Origin: Casuarius casuarius
Taxonomy: Eukaryota > Chordata > Aves > Casuariiformes > Casuariidae
Direction: 5' to 3'
DNA length: 64,000 nucleotides
NCBI GenBank assembly: GCA_003342895.1
Contig: PTFA01000276.1
Location: 856,732 to 920,731 of the forward strand
Positions 34,801 to 48,330 of the stretch are shown piece after piece. Position 1 is the first letter of the stretch. Each line of letters begins with the position of its first letter. Position numbers and translations under genes: made by a program. Under the pieces are notes generated by a model. That model saw only the letters and a program-made list of their open reading frames with translations. It searched no databases and was not told the origin of the DNA.

Positions 34801-35760
34801 AATGATTTAATTTTGAAAAGAGGGAATGATTTTCAGACAGAAAAGTGGAAGATGTGTGGTAGGAATACAAGAGATCTAAAATTGCATAGGGAGAGACTGG
34901 TAACGACAGTAAAACTGCCCTTCACTGGAAGAGTTGTATAGCCATAACTCTCCACCACAAGTCACAAATATGAATGCATCAAATATTTTATATTCAAAAA
35001 TAAAAAATTAAGGGTCAGTATTTAGTATTTATTAAACACAGAGGCATATAAAACTTCAGGGTAATTTTTGTAAGGGGAGGCAGCAATATTTCAGATTCTT
35101 TGGTGGTGACTAATACAATTTGGTGACTGAAATGGCCAAAAAGGAATTGCTATGAAAAGCATGATTTACTTTGCATGCTCTCTGCCCGATTCAGCACACA
35201 CACCAACATGTGTTCAAGTCCACCCCTATTCAACAAGCCCTTGAGCAAATGCTTTGCGGATTAAAGAGCCTTAATTTCTAAGCCTTGTAATTAATTAATG
35301 TTGCTTTTGGCACCGAATTTTCTTATAATAAAGAGGCTGATGAGCCTGTGTTAAGAGAGTTGGGGCCCTTTAGACTGGGCCTTACAGACACTAATGCTGT
35401 TAGTTCCACAGATCCTAGGTGCTGGTGCCGGTGCCCCCTGCACAAATGGAATAAAACATCAGCAGTTTTGGAAAAAAATGTCCCTGGCATGGAAAGAAAT
35501 AATATCTGTTTCAAATACATTTCACAAGGACACGATGATTAAGTTACATTATGAAACACAGGGCACAAAGTACATTTTGTTTTTAATTATACATGCACAG
35601 TCCATTGAGAACATGAAGGAAATAATGAGATATTATCTGGATAATCTTTTCTACAACACTGATTTATGTACAACAGCTCACCGTAGCTCACAATCTGTGT
35701 TTTAGATTTAAGATCTAGAAGAATTGTTCAGTCAGTTCCATTGCAGTTTGTTCCCCCTGC
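31894..35760. other. Intergenic, AT-rich
   Basis: No gene recognised. ORFs such as 32428-32742 (minus) have no recognisable family. A faint SINE-like trace lies at 34599-34740. The stretch at about 35250-35350 has homeodomain-type ATTA runs (TAATTAATTAATG). Confidence 0.6.
34599..34740 (+). mobile_element. Possible ancient MIR-like SINE fragment
   Basis: Order and wording recall MIR-type SINEs: AAAGCATTTTACAAA, then AGTATCCCTTTTTA, an AATGAGACCTGGAGAAAGTG block, then CAATGAGTCTCTCAGAGTTG. Very diverged, so this is a weak call. Confidence 0.35.
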
Positions 35761-35779
35761 GTTTGAATCGGGTAGCTCC

Positions 35780-35985
35780 TTCCTGCCACCTTATCTGTTG
35801 CCAGGAAATGGGTCGCTGAGGGCACAGGAGGGACAAGCTGCACTTTCTCGGTTCTGCTGGTTTATCTCGCCGTAGCCTGAACTGGTTAGCAGCTGTTATT
35901 ATAGGCTGCCCAGCTTCAACCCTGTGGTTGTGGCCTGGAGGGAACACAGTTACTTGGGAGAAATGGCTCATTTGCAGCTGAGCCA
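35780..35985. promoter_or_regulatory. Candidate enhancer with GATA, ETS, E-box and RUNX motifs
   Basis: A more GC-rich patch than its surroundings. It contains CTTATCTG (35790-35797), CAGGAAAT (about 35802-35809), TTATCTC (about 35862), CAGCTG (35890-35895 and 35975-35980) and TGTGGTT (35923-35929). These motifs co-occur in blood and endothelial enhancers. Short motifs are common by chance, so function is inference. Confidence 0.35.
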
Positions 35986-38900
35986 ACTGTAAGAGCTGTG
36001 GGAGACTCGAGCATTTCAAGGGATTTCAGAGACTTTCAGGTGTATAACTGCAGCAAGTCGCTACTAAAGATGTGTGAACTGCATGTTTCCAGAGGCATAT
36101 AACCTGGATAAATGTAGGTGTATTTTCATGAGAACAGCAAAAAGGACATTTTCAAACCAAAAGTCACTCTGCCAGATTTCAGATCTTTGCTCTAAAACAT
36201 GGATCCTAAATATTTTTAATTACTGAAATAAAATAATAACTTGCTTTGATTTCAGAAGCATCCAAAATAATTCAGCTGGAATTTTCCTGATTTCCTCAAA
36301 ACCAGCCTGGGAAATGTATCTGGTGTGCAGAAAGAATTTCAGCTCAAACAGTTACAGTTTGGCAAATTTAAAAGCAATTGAAAACAGGTTATTATAATAG
36401 GAAGTATTGGGCAACCTAAATTGCAGGCAGGTCTACAAGCCCAACCTGCAATTTACTGCATGTAGAGAGTAACTTGTAAGTGTAAGAATATAATTTGTAA
36501 GAGCAAGTGGGGGAAAGACTTTTCTTGGTATGGTTTGGCAGTCAGAGTTGGTACTGGTTAAAGTGTTTTAACATTTTTAATTTTGGCATATATTTTTAAT
36601 TGAAGCTCTATATTTCAACTCAACAAAATGATTTTTCTGGCATTTTTATTTCATCTAATGTTTTTGTTTTGTTCAGAATTTAGTCAGCTGTAGGACCTGT
36701 TGAAGAATTCCCTAAGACTTTCCACTGAAATGCTCACAGAAATACTCCTTTTCATAAAAAGCAGAAGACCATAAAAAGAATGGTCAGACTTAGTGTTAAG
36801 GTTTAATTAAATATGTATCAGATGTGTTTTCAGGTGGCTATTGTATGGGATGATCTCCACCTGAGACTCACTAAAACAGCTCTGCTGAGAGGCAGTGGAG
36901 CTATGTTACCTGAGCTGTCTAGTCAGCTTGCATTGACAGAATATATGAACTGTGAGGGTAATAAATATTTAAGTATCTGCTAAGGTAACTTAGTGGTTGA
37001 CTTTGAAAAGAGAATATATTGTGTTTTGCATAAGGGCTAGATTTACTTTAGCCCCCATATTATTTAACTGATATGGGTTAGTACTATCTCCGGGTTCTCA
37101 ATTAGCCTTGGAATCCTGCACTGTGGCTGGTGCTGTAAAAAAAAAAAAAAACCTAAAAGATCTCTAGATACTGTTTCTCAGTTAAGAAAGCTATCAAGAC
37201 AGTTATGTCAAACAATTCTGTGCTCAAGATTGAATGAAGAAGCCTAAACTGTCTCCCAGAAACAAACCCACAAAGCCGGAGTTGACAATTATTGGTGAGA
37301 GCAGTTACTGACCAGGCTGCTGCTGCAAGAAATTTGTATGGTAGGTATCCATGTGGCTTCTTGTCTACGTGCAGTACTTGGAGATGTGGCTAGAAGGCTG
37401 TCAGGCTGACAGATGCAAATGTAGATGTCACACACTAAAAAGGGAGCATCATATTTAATGCCAAGGGCAGGAAAGCAGCTTCCCAAATGATCACAATGTG
37501 TGCTTCATTGCAAGATGTGTTGAAACTAAAAGCAGGGTGACACTTGAGTGGGTAGTAATTATAGGAGTAAACAGTAAGGTGAATGTAATCTGCAGCTTTA
37601 GAGGTGATACAGTTAATCCCTCCTTGATAGTAAAATCTGATTGACTGAGTGTGATTTTATGACTGCAGCATGATATTTAACTTTTAAAAGTGGAAACATG
37701 AAAAGATGCCACCAGTAGTATGAACTAGAGTAAATGAGATATTAGTAGCAAAACTTACAGTTGTGTGTGTTTATGAACAGGATATTAGTACGAGATTGAG
37801 GTTAAAAAATATTTATTGCCGTGGGAGAGCAGAGGAAGGGAATACCACTTTAATAAAACACTTGTTTTGTTTCCAGATATATAAGAAGATCTTTAATCTT
37901 ATTTATCCTGGTGTAATGTAATATATCAGATAACCTTCTCCAGTTGTTCCAGGGGCACTGAGTCATAACAGATCTGTGTTGTCCAGTGTGATTAAATGAG
38001 GGTAGAAATAGTTCCGTTCCTGCTGCCAATAATCTTGCTAAGATTTTATTGATGGAATTTGTGGTACTGAATAAGAAGGCCATGCCAAGTAGTCTACTGC
38101 AGGAGGCAAGTATCTTCACTGAATTATTTTATAGGATCGTTTCTAAGTTGGTCATAGCAAATTAAAAACCAATTAATTCTGAAATCTGTGATCTCTTCTT
38201 GTTTGGACTTCCTTAGTAAGTCTGTACCTCCTTTTGTGTACGGCATGTTTGTTTGATATGCAGATGCATATTTTGAATTTGTTTTTTCATTACTTCAGAT
38301 TTCAGGAGCCAAATACTTATACTGCCATGTAAACCAAAACAAGATTTTCACATCCTTCACCCAGTTAACTTAATCTTCTTGAATTTTCAAGTACACTTAT
38401 ACTATAGACCAATCCTATGGTTTAGTAGTTGTCTAGTGTTACATGATAAAGAGATTTATAGTTTAATGGTGTCTTTTTAAAAATCAGACTTAGGTTAGCT
38501 TGTCACTTGGGACTCTGTTTTAGCATCACTAGTGTAATTGCTATATAGATTATTTACACTTGCTTCAGACAAACAGCCTAAGATTGTTAATAACTACATT
38601 TCTGCATTGCTATTGCGTTAGTTATTTCAGAAGTATCACTGAAAGTATGATTCTACTGTGCTTCAAAAGTATGGAGATGTTAATGAGAAGCAATTATGAA
38701 AGATTGCTATTAGCTGCTTACAATATAAATATTATTACTTCATGGTGCTGACATATGAGTGTCTGTAAAAGATGAGCACTCCATTCTTCTGTACAGTATT
38801 CACACAAAGATTTGCCAGATTTTCTCTGAAAAAAACAGCTCATTTTTTCTGTGTAAGCAACAGTAATAGCCTTTCAGTTTGTCATGCTGTGTGCATGTAT

Positions 38901-39240
38901 TTGTGGTATGAATTGCAAACTAAGTTAAGTGTAACTCTTGCAGAGTTTCTCCTGTTGGCTTGGCTGAATTGAACAGTGCTTTGCTGGGACAGCAGAGGTA
39001 CCAGAGACATGATCCTTCTCCTGTTTAAGTCAGAATTTTATTCAGAAATAGAAGCTGGATAAGGCCTTTTGTGTAAAAAATTTCAGTTCCGGTAAGTGGC
39101 TTTCTATCCTATAGTTCAGAAAGCAGCTCATAAAGATACTGCGTATCAGCAGAGGTTTATAATACAGGGTTGCAAGCCAGACATACAAATCTGTTAATTT
39201 TTGCAAATCTGCATGAGAACATTTTAAGTTGTGAACCTTA
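35986..39240. other. Intergenic, AT-rich
   Basis: No gene or recognisable repeat family. Includes an A-rich run near 37137-37151 and a small inverted repeat CCCATAT/ATATGGG near 37053-37076. Confidence 0.6.
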
Positions 39241-39244
39241 AGAC

Positions 39245-39457
39245 TTGTCATGCCTCAGACTTCTCTATCGCCAGCCTGATTTCACACAGAGGCCGTTGTC
39301 CTGGATGGAGTGCAATGCAAATGCTACTGCTCTTTCCAATGTCCTAAACAACATGTTTAATGGCAACTTGGCAAATTCTGCAGCACTGTGCCGTGAGGAC
39401 AGTCCTGACACAGGCGAAGATCCCATAGGGAAAAGAAGAAAGGAGGTGGTCATGTAA
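39245..39457 (+). other. Unidentified protein-like ORF or conserved-looking patch
   Basis: A 70-codon frame reads ...MECNANATALSNVLNNMF then NGNLANSAALCREDSPDTGE and DPIGKRRKE, with a composition more like real protein than neighbouring ORFs. An acceptor-like CTCTATCGCCAG ends near 39271. No family was recognised. There is no strong donor, and the patch also holds an octamer-like ATGCAAAT. It could be an exon of an unrecognised transcript, a regulatory element, or chance. Confidence 0.25.
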
Positions 39458-41482
39458 TTGAAGACTATATCATAAAGCACATGCACAAGTGGGTGTAATT
39501 ATGGTTGAATGTAATTATGCACCTCCTAACCTTATATACCTTAATTATAGCACCTCCTGGCTCTTTGAGTGCTTGCCTTGGAACTCAGTCTGGCATAGCT
39601 CTGCTGGCCTACAAAATACACCATGGTTGCAGCAACCTCTTTATCAACTGTAACCCTCTTACTGCCAAAGACAGTCACTTGGTTAAAGCAAAAGTCAGTG
39701 CATGTTTTTTGTATGTGTTTTACTTTTTAAAATGAGTGATGTTATTGGAGAAATTTGGTGATAGACTTTGAAGAAAGTAAAGCTGTTACTGAGCACTTTG
39801 GCTGTCCTGTTTTTCTGGGGAAGGAGAAGTGTTCAGGAGGGCTCAGGGTAGCAGTTACGGAGCCCAGGAATCTTGGAAGCTTCTCAGAGCATATGTTGCA
39901 TATACAGTCCTTTAGAGATTGTTCAAGCTGAGTGTAGGAGTAAAACAGTCCCCAGGATCTACAGTACCTCCTTCTGGAGTCACGTGGCATGACCGTTCCC
40001 TCCAGCACTTTCCGCTTGGAGGTCTTCAGCACTCTTGTACTGGCTACCTTTGTGGGGAAAAAACCCTCAGCCTTCTCTGAAACTAGCTATGATAAAATGT
40101 GCACGTCAAGTGTGCAAATGTCTCAAGGGCTCTGTATTGGAAGGAAGCTGTCCAGCCTGTTAGGTGTGTCATCATCATGAAAGCAGAGGAGTGTTCCACC
40201 CACAGCAATGTTTTGCCCTGAATGGAAGAACTTAGCCTAACCCTCACATTCATTTGAAAACACTTAACAGTGGTAGATAGAAGACAGACTATGACAAATG
40301 CATCTGGATGATATAATCTTTCCTTCCAACTGTATTTCTACAAAGAATAACAACAATGCTGAGTAAAAGGAACCCTTTGGATTTCAGTGCCTCTAAGAGA
40401 AGTTCCTGCACTGAGTAACAGAAGCAATGTTCTAGCTCCCTGAGAAAATTACTTGTTGTCTTAAAGAGTCCTGAAAGTCCAGATGCATGAGAAACAGCAG
40501 TATAACAATACATAGCTTAAAGTAAAAAAAATATATATTTGTCTAGTAAAGTGAAAAGCCACCTAGTGCTGCTGAGCCTTGTTACCTCTTGATGGGAGGA
40601 GGTACAAAGAAGCTTTATTTGCTCTGCTGTGCAGTGGCTAGGCTGTGTGACAACACTTAAGTAGCAAGACACTCCAAAGGGAACAGGCAGGAGGGCATTT
40701 ACGTGGTAGCAAGTAGGACTGTTCACTTATACAAGACATCTCCAGGAACACAGCATAGTTTCAGATGGCTCTGCCTGGAGCTCACCTCTGTTGTCTTGCC
40801 CTGCTCATATGTAGCCCACAGTTGCTGAGATCTCATGAGGCTATGAAAGAGGAGCTCAACAGGGGAAATTAATGTCTATGGGTTCTTCACTGCATTTTTC
40901 AATATGTATTTAGAGACTGTTAAAATCCACTAGTGCATGAAGAGCTCTACTACAAAACTATGCATAACTTGCCCTGAGTTTCTGAAAGGCATCTCCGTTC
41001 TGCTGAATAACTACAGCATTTACCTTTCTGCCTGTATCCAGCCAAATGTTAATGTTTTTAAAAACAGTAATGATTATGAGGACAAACACTTTACTAGTCA
41101 CTGAAGGTGAGTGCCACATCTAACCTGAATACAAGCAAGCTACTGTGTTTTTAGCAAAGTGTGAAATTATGTATCAGAAATTAAAATTCCCTTTTAAATC
41201 CTGTATAGGTAAAGGGGAGGTTGCTGGGAAGTGTGAGGGACCATGGATAGCTGTTGAAATCTTGCAGAAACTGATGCAGATCAAAACGTACTAACTGATG
41301 CACTTCCTGCCTGGATGAAAGATTCATGATGTGTAATGGCTGTGTAGTGCTATTCGGACGAGGATTTCATCATCTGAAGCATTTCATTCAGACAATTGCA
41401 GCGTAATAAGAAAAACTCGGGTACTTAGATTTCCCCGAATGGCTGCTGGGCAGCCTGTCTGTTTAGGTTTCTTCCTATTATC
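39458..41482. other. Intergenic
   Basis: Nothing recognisable. A minus-strand ORF at 39742-40032 has no identifiable family. Confidence 0.6.
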
Positions 41483-42470
41483 TTGAGATTTGTTGCTATA
41501 ATGACATCTTTCCCCTCCTCCCCTTCAGTTCCTTCTGCAAACTTTACTGAGCCATCACTGGAAGCTTCTCTTCACGTTCGTGCCCTTTCTCTTGACTCTG
41601 AATTAATTAAGGGTAAAACTGGAACAGTGACTCAAGCAGAGGAGGAGAGTTTCTTATTAGCAATAAGTAAAGGCGGCCACGGGAATGCAGCGCTGCACAG
41701 CTCCAACAAGGCTTTCCTTTCTTGTGGCGTTCCCGCATTGATCAGGTTGGCTCACGCCTCTTTAGACACTAATTGCTATATTGATGAGTCTGGACTGGCC
41801 AGTTTCACTGTTTGGGGGGCTTGGGGGAAGCCAATGTTCCCAAGGGGTAAAAATGCTAATTATATTGCTAATTACTTTAAAGCGCCTATCCTACTTTTGC
41901 CAATGTCCATTTCCATGGCAACAGGAGCAGGTACAGCAGCATTCAGCGGAGCTGCTCGGAGCCCTTGGCTGCGTCAGTGGTGGCGGAGGGCGGAAAGATA
42001 TTATGCAAACGGCACCTACAGATTTTCTAAGACTTGAGAGATTTCCTTGCCATGGAGCTAACTTAAAATATCGGAAATCTATCCTAAAGATGAGGTTCCC
42101 TCCTCACGAGCCGTATAGGCCTTTTTAAAGCCTGGATTTTACCCTTAGGTGAGCTGGCAGGTCTTCTAAAGGCTGGGCTGCGGCCAGAGCCCGCGGGGAA
42201 AGTCTGTCTGACTCAGCAACTATTTTTTTCTGCAGCTTCTTGGGCTGAGAGCAATGGCCCTGCCACTTCCTGGCGCTCGGGCCTTGTCTGCTAGCGAGGT
42301 TTTGTGTTTTTTTTTTTTTTTTGGAGGGGGGCGGGGGGAGGAACAAAACACCAACGCTTCAAGTGTGTCTGAAATCGTAAACAGGCTGCGTTTGCAATGT
42401 TTTATGTCATCGACCTCCAGTGTTAAACGTCTTTAGGCTGCCGTCAGCTGCGGAGCATTCCTAGATATTT
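41483..42470. promoter_or_regulatory. CpG-enriched regulatory-looking block
   Basis: Richer in G+C and CpG than the surrounding desert. It contains paired TGCTAATTA sites (41854-41862 and 41866-41874), an X-box-like ATTTCCATGGCAAC (41909-41922), an octamer-like ATGCAAAC near 42003 and an NF-E2/MARE-type TGACTCAGCA (42209-42218). A T-run followed by a G-run lies at about 42307-42341. The longest intergenic ORF (41483-42037, 184 codons) runs through it but has no recognisable domain. Possibly an enhancer or the promoter of a noncoding RNA. Confidence 0.4.
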
Positions 42471-45400
42471 AAACTTTTAGTATGTAACTGTGTCTTTTTT
42501 CAAATATTGTAAAAATGAATTGTTTGCATTTTCTTTATGAGGTGGAAATGAGTGGAGATGGTTGTGACTGGGTACTGGCTCGCTGGGCCAAGCCCGCCTT
42601 CTTTTTGACCTTTCTGCATTCGGGGATTCAAGTTCCAGAGTGATTTTAGTGGCGGTGTGACCAAGGGGAAGTGATGAGGGATCCTACTTTCTGCCCGGGT
42701 GAGCGTCAGGCAACCAAGAGCACGCCAACAGTGACAGGCAAACATTTGACTAGATGTATAAGACATATTAAAGCTATGAAATCACAAAGAAATAAGGATC
42801 CAAAGGATTCTGTAACGTAGATTTCTTTCCCATGTTTTTAGAAATATGAACTTCTGTGAATATTAAATTTTATTAAAATATCAAGGTATTCATTTTTATT
42901 TGTGATTAATACTGATGCATTTTTTAAAGTACTTAATTAATACATCTCTGTGTTTAATTAAAGTTTATTAAATTCTGGCATTAATATTAAATTTCACTCT
43001 TGAGTAAGTCTGCTAGCTACAGTAAGATTATACAAACCCTGTTTATTTAAAATAAATAAATAATACTATATAAATGGTAAATAATATGTATGGTGGCTGA
43101 GAATTTACAGAGGAATTGGATCTCATCAATTTTGAAAATCAGGCCACTTATTTTAATTACTTAGGTCAGAATTTAGGAGCTTAAATATTTGCATCCATTT
43201 TATTTATTTGCTTTTAATGTTGACCTTACTTTTATGACACAGCATCAGTTTTCTACTTCTAGGTATCTGAAATAATTAACAGTTAATATTTGGGAATATT
43301 TTACCTTCATTAAGGAAATTCAGGAAAAAAAAGATTGATTTAATTTTATAGGGCTTTTCCATGCTAAGAGAAACCGCAAGACTTTATGATCTATCCTGTC
43401 CTCTGCCCAGCAAAACCCTTAATATATTTAGCAAGGGATGAAACTCAGCTGATGGGTCTACCTTTTCAAGAAAAGAAAAGAAAAGAAAAAAGAAAAGAAG
43501 CCTTGCTGACTAGCAAGCTTGGGAGCAGGGGAAAGAGAAAGGATTGTCAATAATAACCTTTATACTGTGTTCTTTTTGTTTTACTAACAGGTTGTGTATT
43601 TATTAATCCCGGGACAGGGAAAGATGTGCCCTGTTCTTGGAGGATGGTTATTCTATAGAGCCAGTGAACCATGTGATTAAACACCAAAGTTTAATAGTGT
43701 GTGTATAGGGAGGCAAGGGTTTTAGGCTAGGATACCTTCTGCCATCTCCTTGTCCTCCTTCCACTTTTTATTATTTCATAAATGTTCTTATACACTGTGT
43801 CAAAGGACCATCATGTTACTCCTGTTTTTTCTGTGTAGTTGCACATTAGCTACAGACTGCTTTGTCAGATGGGACATGTCTGTCTGGCGGATGTTCCAGT
43901 TCTATAGGATTCGGAATAAAGCAGAGGAGGTTTCTCCCTCACTTGTCTCAGTCATAGTGCTTTAAAGGAGTTTTCTGGAAAGAGAGACATGGGAAAATGG
44001 ATTCTTTAAATCTCCGCAATTGCAAAAACAAAAAGGCTCCTCTGCATCCGAGCAGTCCAGCTGCAGAGCCTGACGTTCTGTCTCCTGAAAACTCAGAAAG
44101 TTCCCTGCAGCTGGAAAACAAGCAGGCTAAATAAGAGCTTATGATGTTATTTTATGTCCTGGCAGAAAGATGGCTGTCTCCCAAATTTCCCTCACTGAGA
44201 AATTTAGCAGAGCTTTTGGACCCAGAGTCTATGGCAAGCCAGGGATAGCATGCTTAAAAATGACTACATAAAGAAATAGCAGGGTTAAGGATGTTTATCT
44301 TAATTGGGTTATACAGGAAAAACTGATCTGAAACTGAAAAACTGAAGGAAAAGCTGTTCTGAATATACAATAATGTATGTATGTTATAATGTTATAATCA
44401 TATCATATATGATATGTTAATTTTCAGTTGTATTCTGCAAGCAGGCAAACAATTTCTGTCTGAAGAAATGGAATCTAACAACACAAGCTTGTAGACTATT
44501 GGGTCAGGGAAATAGATGGTTGATCTGGTTTGTCTGACACTTAAAATTATTTATGTGCAGAATATTTAATAATCTGACTTAATTCTAAATCTCTGGATTT
44601 GAAAACAGCTTAATAAACAGAAGTAAAGATGACACTGAAGGAAAATCATGGTGAAACAGGAGGGAGCGGAGAATAATGTGCAAAGCAAATAAGGATTTGT
44701 TCTACTGACGAGGAAAAGCTTATGGGGTTGGGGGGATGGGAGAAGGTTGGACTGTTCTTAGCATATGGTGCAAATGGTTTGGATCAGCACTTCAGAGAGC
44801 CATTTCTTCATATTGGCAGTAATGTTTAAGTTCACTTTGCAGAAACAAACCAATAAATGCTATTAAGACTAATCACAAATGAGTGAGATCCCGTTCTGCC
44901 CCCCTATAGCTTGTATCTGACTGAAATATGATTCCCATGTTTGTATTTGCCTTCGTTTGTAACTTCAGTAATAAGGCTCTGGAGCAGTATTGTGCCGGTG
45001 ACAAAAACATTCACCTGAGCTGCTTCTGCCCTTGAGTTTGTCCCCATAGAATTGTATTTATTTCCTTCTTGCCTCCTTGGATGTGTGGCTTTTTATACCT
45101 TTTAGAGGAAGCTGTGCAACCACCTGTTCTTTTTGGCAGGGTAAACTGGCAAAATATTTTTCCTTGTATACCGGAGACTGGCTTACATGAAAGAAAACAG
45201 CAAAACACAGCCATGTTGTGCCCTTAACCACCCCTGAGCAATGAAGTGCAGCATTAAAAGCTTTTTGCAAGCGAGGTGGAATGCCGAACTCCATGCAAGG
45301 GCTGTTGCAGGCTTGGGAGTTTTGAATGGCTGAAGAAAACGTGAATGATCATATTGTTGCAGTTCTGCTGGTAAGCTGTTATCATAATGGTTAGATGTTG

Positions 45401-48330
45401 TGAGCCTGCAAGTATGGAAACTTACCCAGTTTATCGAGCTGAACTGCCTTTTTGTTTGATTTCTCTCTTCTTGTTTCTCTGCTAGGTGTATGCAATTTGT
45501 GGTTCGTTTGTGGCCTTCAGAAGTGAGGAGGGGAGCAGCACGGGAACTTTGATGTCAGCCAGCAATTCTGCATGACTTGTTCCTCTGATGTTCCAAAAAC
45601 TAAAGGTACTGCTATTCCTGTCCCCCGAGGCCAGTCACACTCTGCTGGTCACATCACCGTGGCCACCAGACAGCACCACTGACAGAAGCTATGGCTGGAC
45701 TTGATTTGCTGCTGCAGCTTAACCCCATGCTGGGGAACCAAGCTGTTTCTGTCAGTCATGTTTCCTGCAGTGTTTCATCAGATATTGGCACGTGCCCAAG
45801 AGGAGTTCAGCAGCTTTGACAGGTTAGCTGTTATACTACAGTTTTTATTATTTGTATTACGATGGCATATTGAGTTCTGCTGTGCTACAAATACTAAATA
45901 AGGGAGGTTCCCATCCCAGATTGTGTACAATCCAAAAGTGCAGGGATTACTGTTTTGCTATGTTGCAAATGGTCTACAGCAGACTGGGATGCAGAGTTCA
46001 GAGCTTCTAAATCCCAGATCAGTGAATTAACAAGATTATCCTTTCACTCTGAAACAAGATTGAGAGATTTTGATAACAGCAGGCCACCCAAAAACTGAGC
46101 TAGATTAAACTGCCTGAAACTGTGAAACATTTGGATTTTAAACTGCCTACTTTATTAAAAAAAAACAAAAAACAAAAAAAACCCCTCTGATGGTAAAGTG
46201 TAAAGGTGCTTCTGTTTGAAAAAGCCACCTTGATTGTGCAGATACAGTCACATCTCAGTTATGAGGCTGTTTGAAAGTTATACTACTGACATGTCTTTAT
46301 TTTTAATAGTTCCCACGACATTATGAATACCTTCATAATTAATACAACTTGCTTTATGAAAGAGCAGATGTCCTGGTACTTAAATACACAGGGCTGCCAC
46401 ACCGAATGCTTAAAGGCATTAGAAGCAGTAGTTTGTTCTGATCAGCAGCTCTGCTGACGTCCTAGATGCCATTGAGAGCCAGAACAGGTGGATCTTCTAT
46501 AAACAAGATTTTTAATGGGATAGGTTTCTTACAAAGGGCTGTGCGAATACAGTCTTGCAGAGCAGTTCCCTGCGTTGGGCACTTAAGCTAGTCTCAGAGT
46601 TTCTATTATAAACTCTTTTCTGACATTTATGACCTATCTACATGAAGGATTGTTTTACACACAAGCAGTACTAGATGAAGGCAAGCCAAAATAAGGAACT
46701 GTGTAAGGGAGAGAAAAAGCCACAGACAAACCCTATGTTTAAAATACATCTTTGGCAAAGAAATCCAGAACTCAACTAAGTCTTTAGCTGATCTCCAACA
46801 AGAATCTGACCATCAACTTTTTCCTAGTTTCTCTTGCAGTAGGGACTGTCCTCCCCTATTGCTTCCCCTTCACCACCTTTCCCAAGAGGCCTATGTCTTT
46901 CTTCCTTACAGTATTCCCAAATATACCTGCAGCCTCTGTATTTTTTAGGGTCTGCTGAGGATGGAGCAACAGAGTGGCCTCTCTGAGGCTTTAGCTGTTG
47001 CTGACGTACTGGAGCAAGTGATGCACTGCAGATGATGCATGTCTTTGGGTGGATGTGGGGACGCCCATAGGATCTGGCCTCCATCCTGCTCCCTCCCACA
47101 TGCTTCCCTCACACCTTGGCAGCATTTCTGTGCTGTGACAGAGCCATCAAGGCTAGCAAGGGCCTCAACTTCACTGTTCCCCTCCTGGCCCCCAGAACGT
47201 GGCAAATGGACATATGTTGACATCATATGACAGGGTACCCTCCCAGTGTCCTGATGTGTTTGGGGGGAACATGTCCTGCCATGTGACTACTTGTGTACCT
47301 CTTGTTGGGACCAAATGCAACTGTCTCCTATCATATGGCTGGATGTGTACTCAGCATGTGGTGGAGACTATGAAAGGCTTGGACATGTGTCAGATTTAAG
47401 TTCAGTAGATGATGTGGAAGGAGCTTTGGCCATGCATCCTGCCAGTGACTCCTTAAAAGGCTCTGTGGCCTGGCCTGGTCATAGAGTGCTTCGTCTCAGC
47501 TTCACATGCTGATTTTTGAGTACAACAGTGGCTGTGTGCAGAAGCTGTCAGGAATACATAGCACAGCCTTGAAGAAGGAGGGGAAAGAAAATGACTTGAT
47601 TGTAGATGGGTTTGCTTGAAACTCGTATGTTAAGAATATAAGCTATAGAAAAAACGCTTTGAAGATGTTTGTAGGACTGGATCTGTGCTCCCCATATTCG
47701 TCATATTGAAAAAGAACATCTATGCTACCGAGTGAAATAAAATAATAATAATCCATCTTAGCCCAGCTCTTTAGTACTGCATTGCTGGATCATTTAGCTT
47801 ATTAGCACGACTTGCATTTCCAGCAAAACACAGGCAGATAATGAAGATGAGGGAAAGCAGAGCCATACTGATGGTTAATAGCTGTCTCCCAGTGTTATGA
47901 AGTAAGGAACTCCCTCTTTCCATTGAAATCTATTTCCAGGTATTTAAATTCAAGTTTATATTGTATTATTCCGTTATTTTTTCCTGATGTTTATGATTTG
48001 CCGATATGAAATTCACAGTGGATTGAAATCAGAAATATACAATATCTAGACTGCCTTAAAAATACCCTTACTCCTAGGAGAGATTTCATATACGCAAATC
48101 ATCCTGTTGCCGTTAGCCTGTTGCTGGGTATGTTGGGCTCTAGCAGAGTAACTGTCAAACATCAGCACTCCCCCTGGGTTGTTTTGCAGCTTTGTCATCA
48201 TCTACTGGCTAACAAGAAGAATAAATGTCACTTGTGTGCTGTGTTTCAGCTGAAGCCTTAAGCAGGGTCAAAGTGCAAACCTCATAGCCTGGGTTGTGAG
48301 TGGGCTGAAAATGCCTGTTGCTTTCCTCAC
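42471..48330. other. Intergenic, AT-rich
   Basis: Includes a very AT-rich, homeodomain-site-rich stretch (about 42850-43080), an AAAAG microsatellite (43468-43500), an 18-bp palindrome (44399-44416) and an A-rich run near 46159-46181. No gene recognised. Confidence 0.6.
43468..43500. repeat. (AAAAG)n purine microsatellite
   Basis: About six AAAAG-type units, all purine. Confidence 0.85.

Noticed and set aside
41483..42037. 184-codon ORF as a protein-coding gene
   Set aside because: No domain or family wording; the block looks regulatory, and an overlapping frame (41781-42128) is also open.
42307..42341. Three-layer G-quadruplex after the T-run
   Set aside because: Only two long G-runs are present, so a stable three-layer fold is not supported; two-layer forms are too common to report.
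47039..47512. GC-richer overlapping ORFs
   Set aside because: Open on both strands with no recognisable protein wording; probably compositional.
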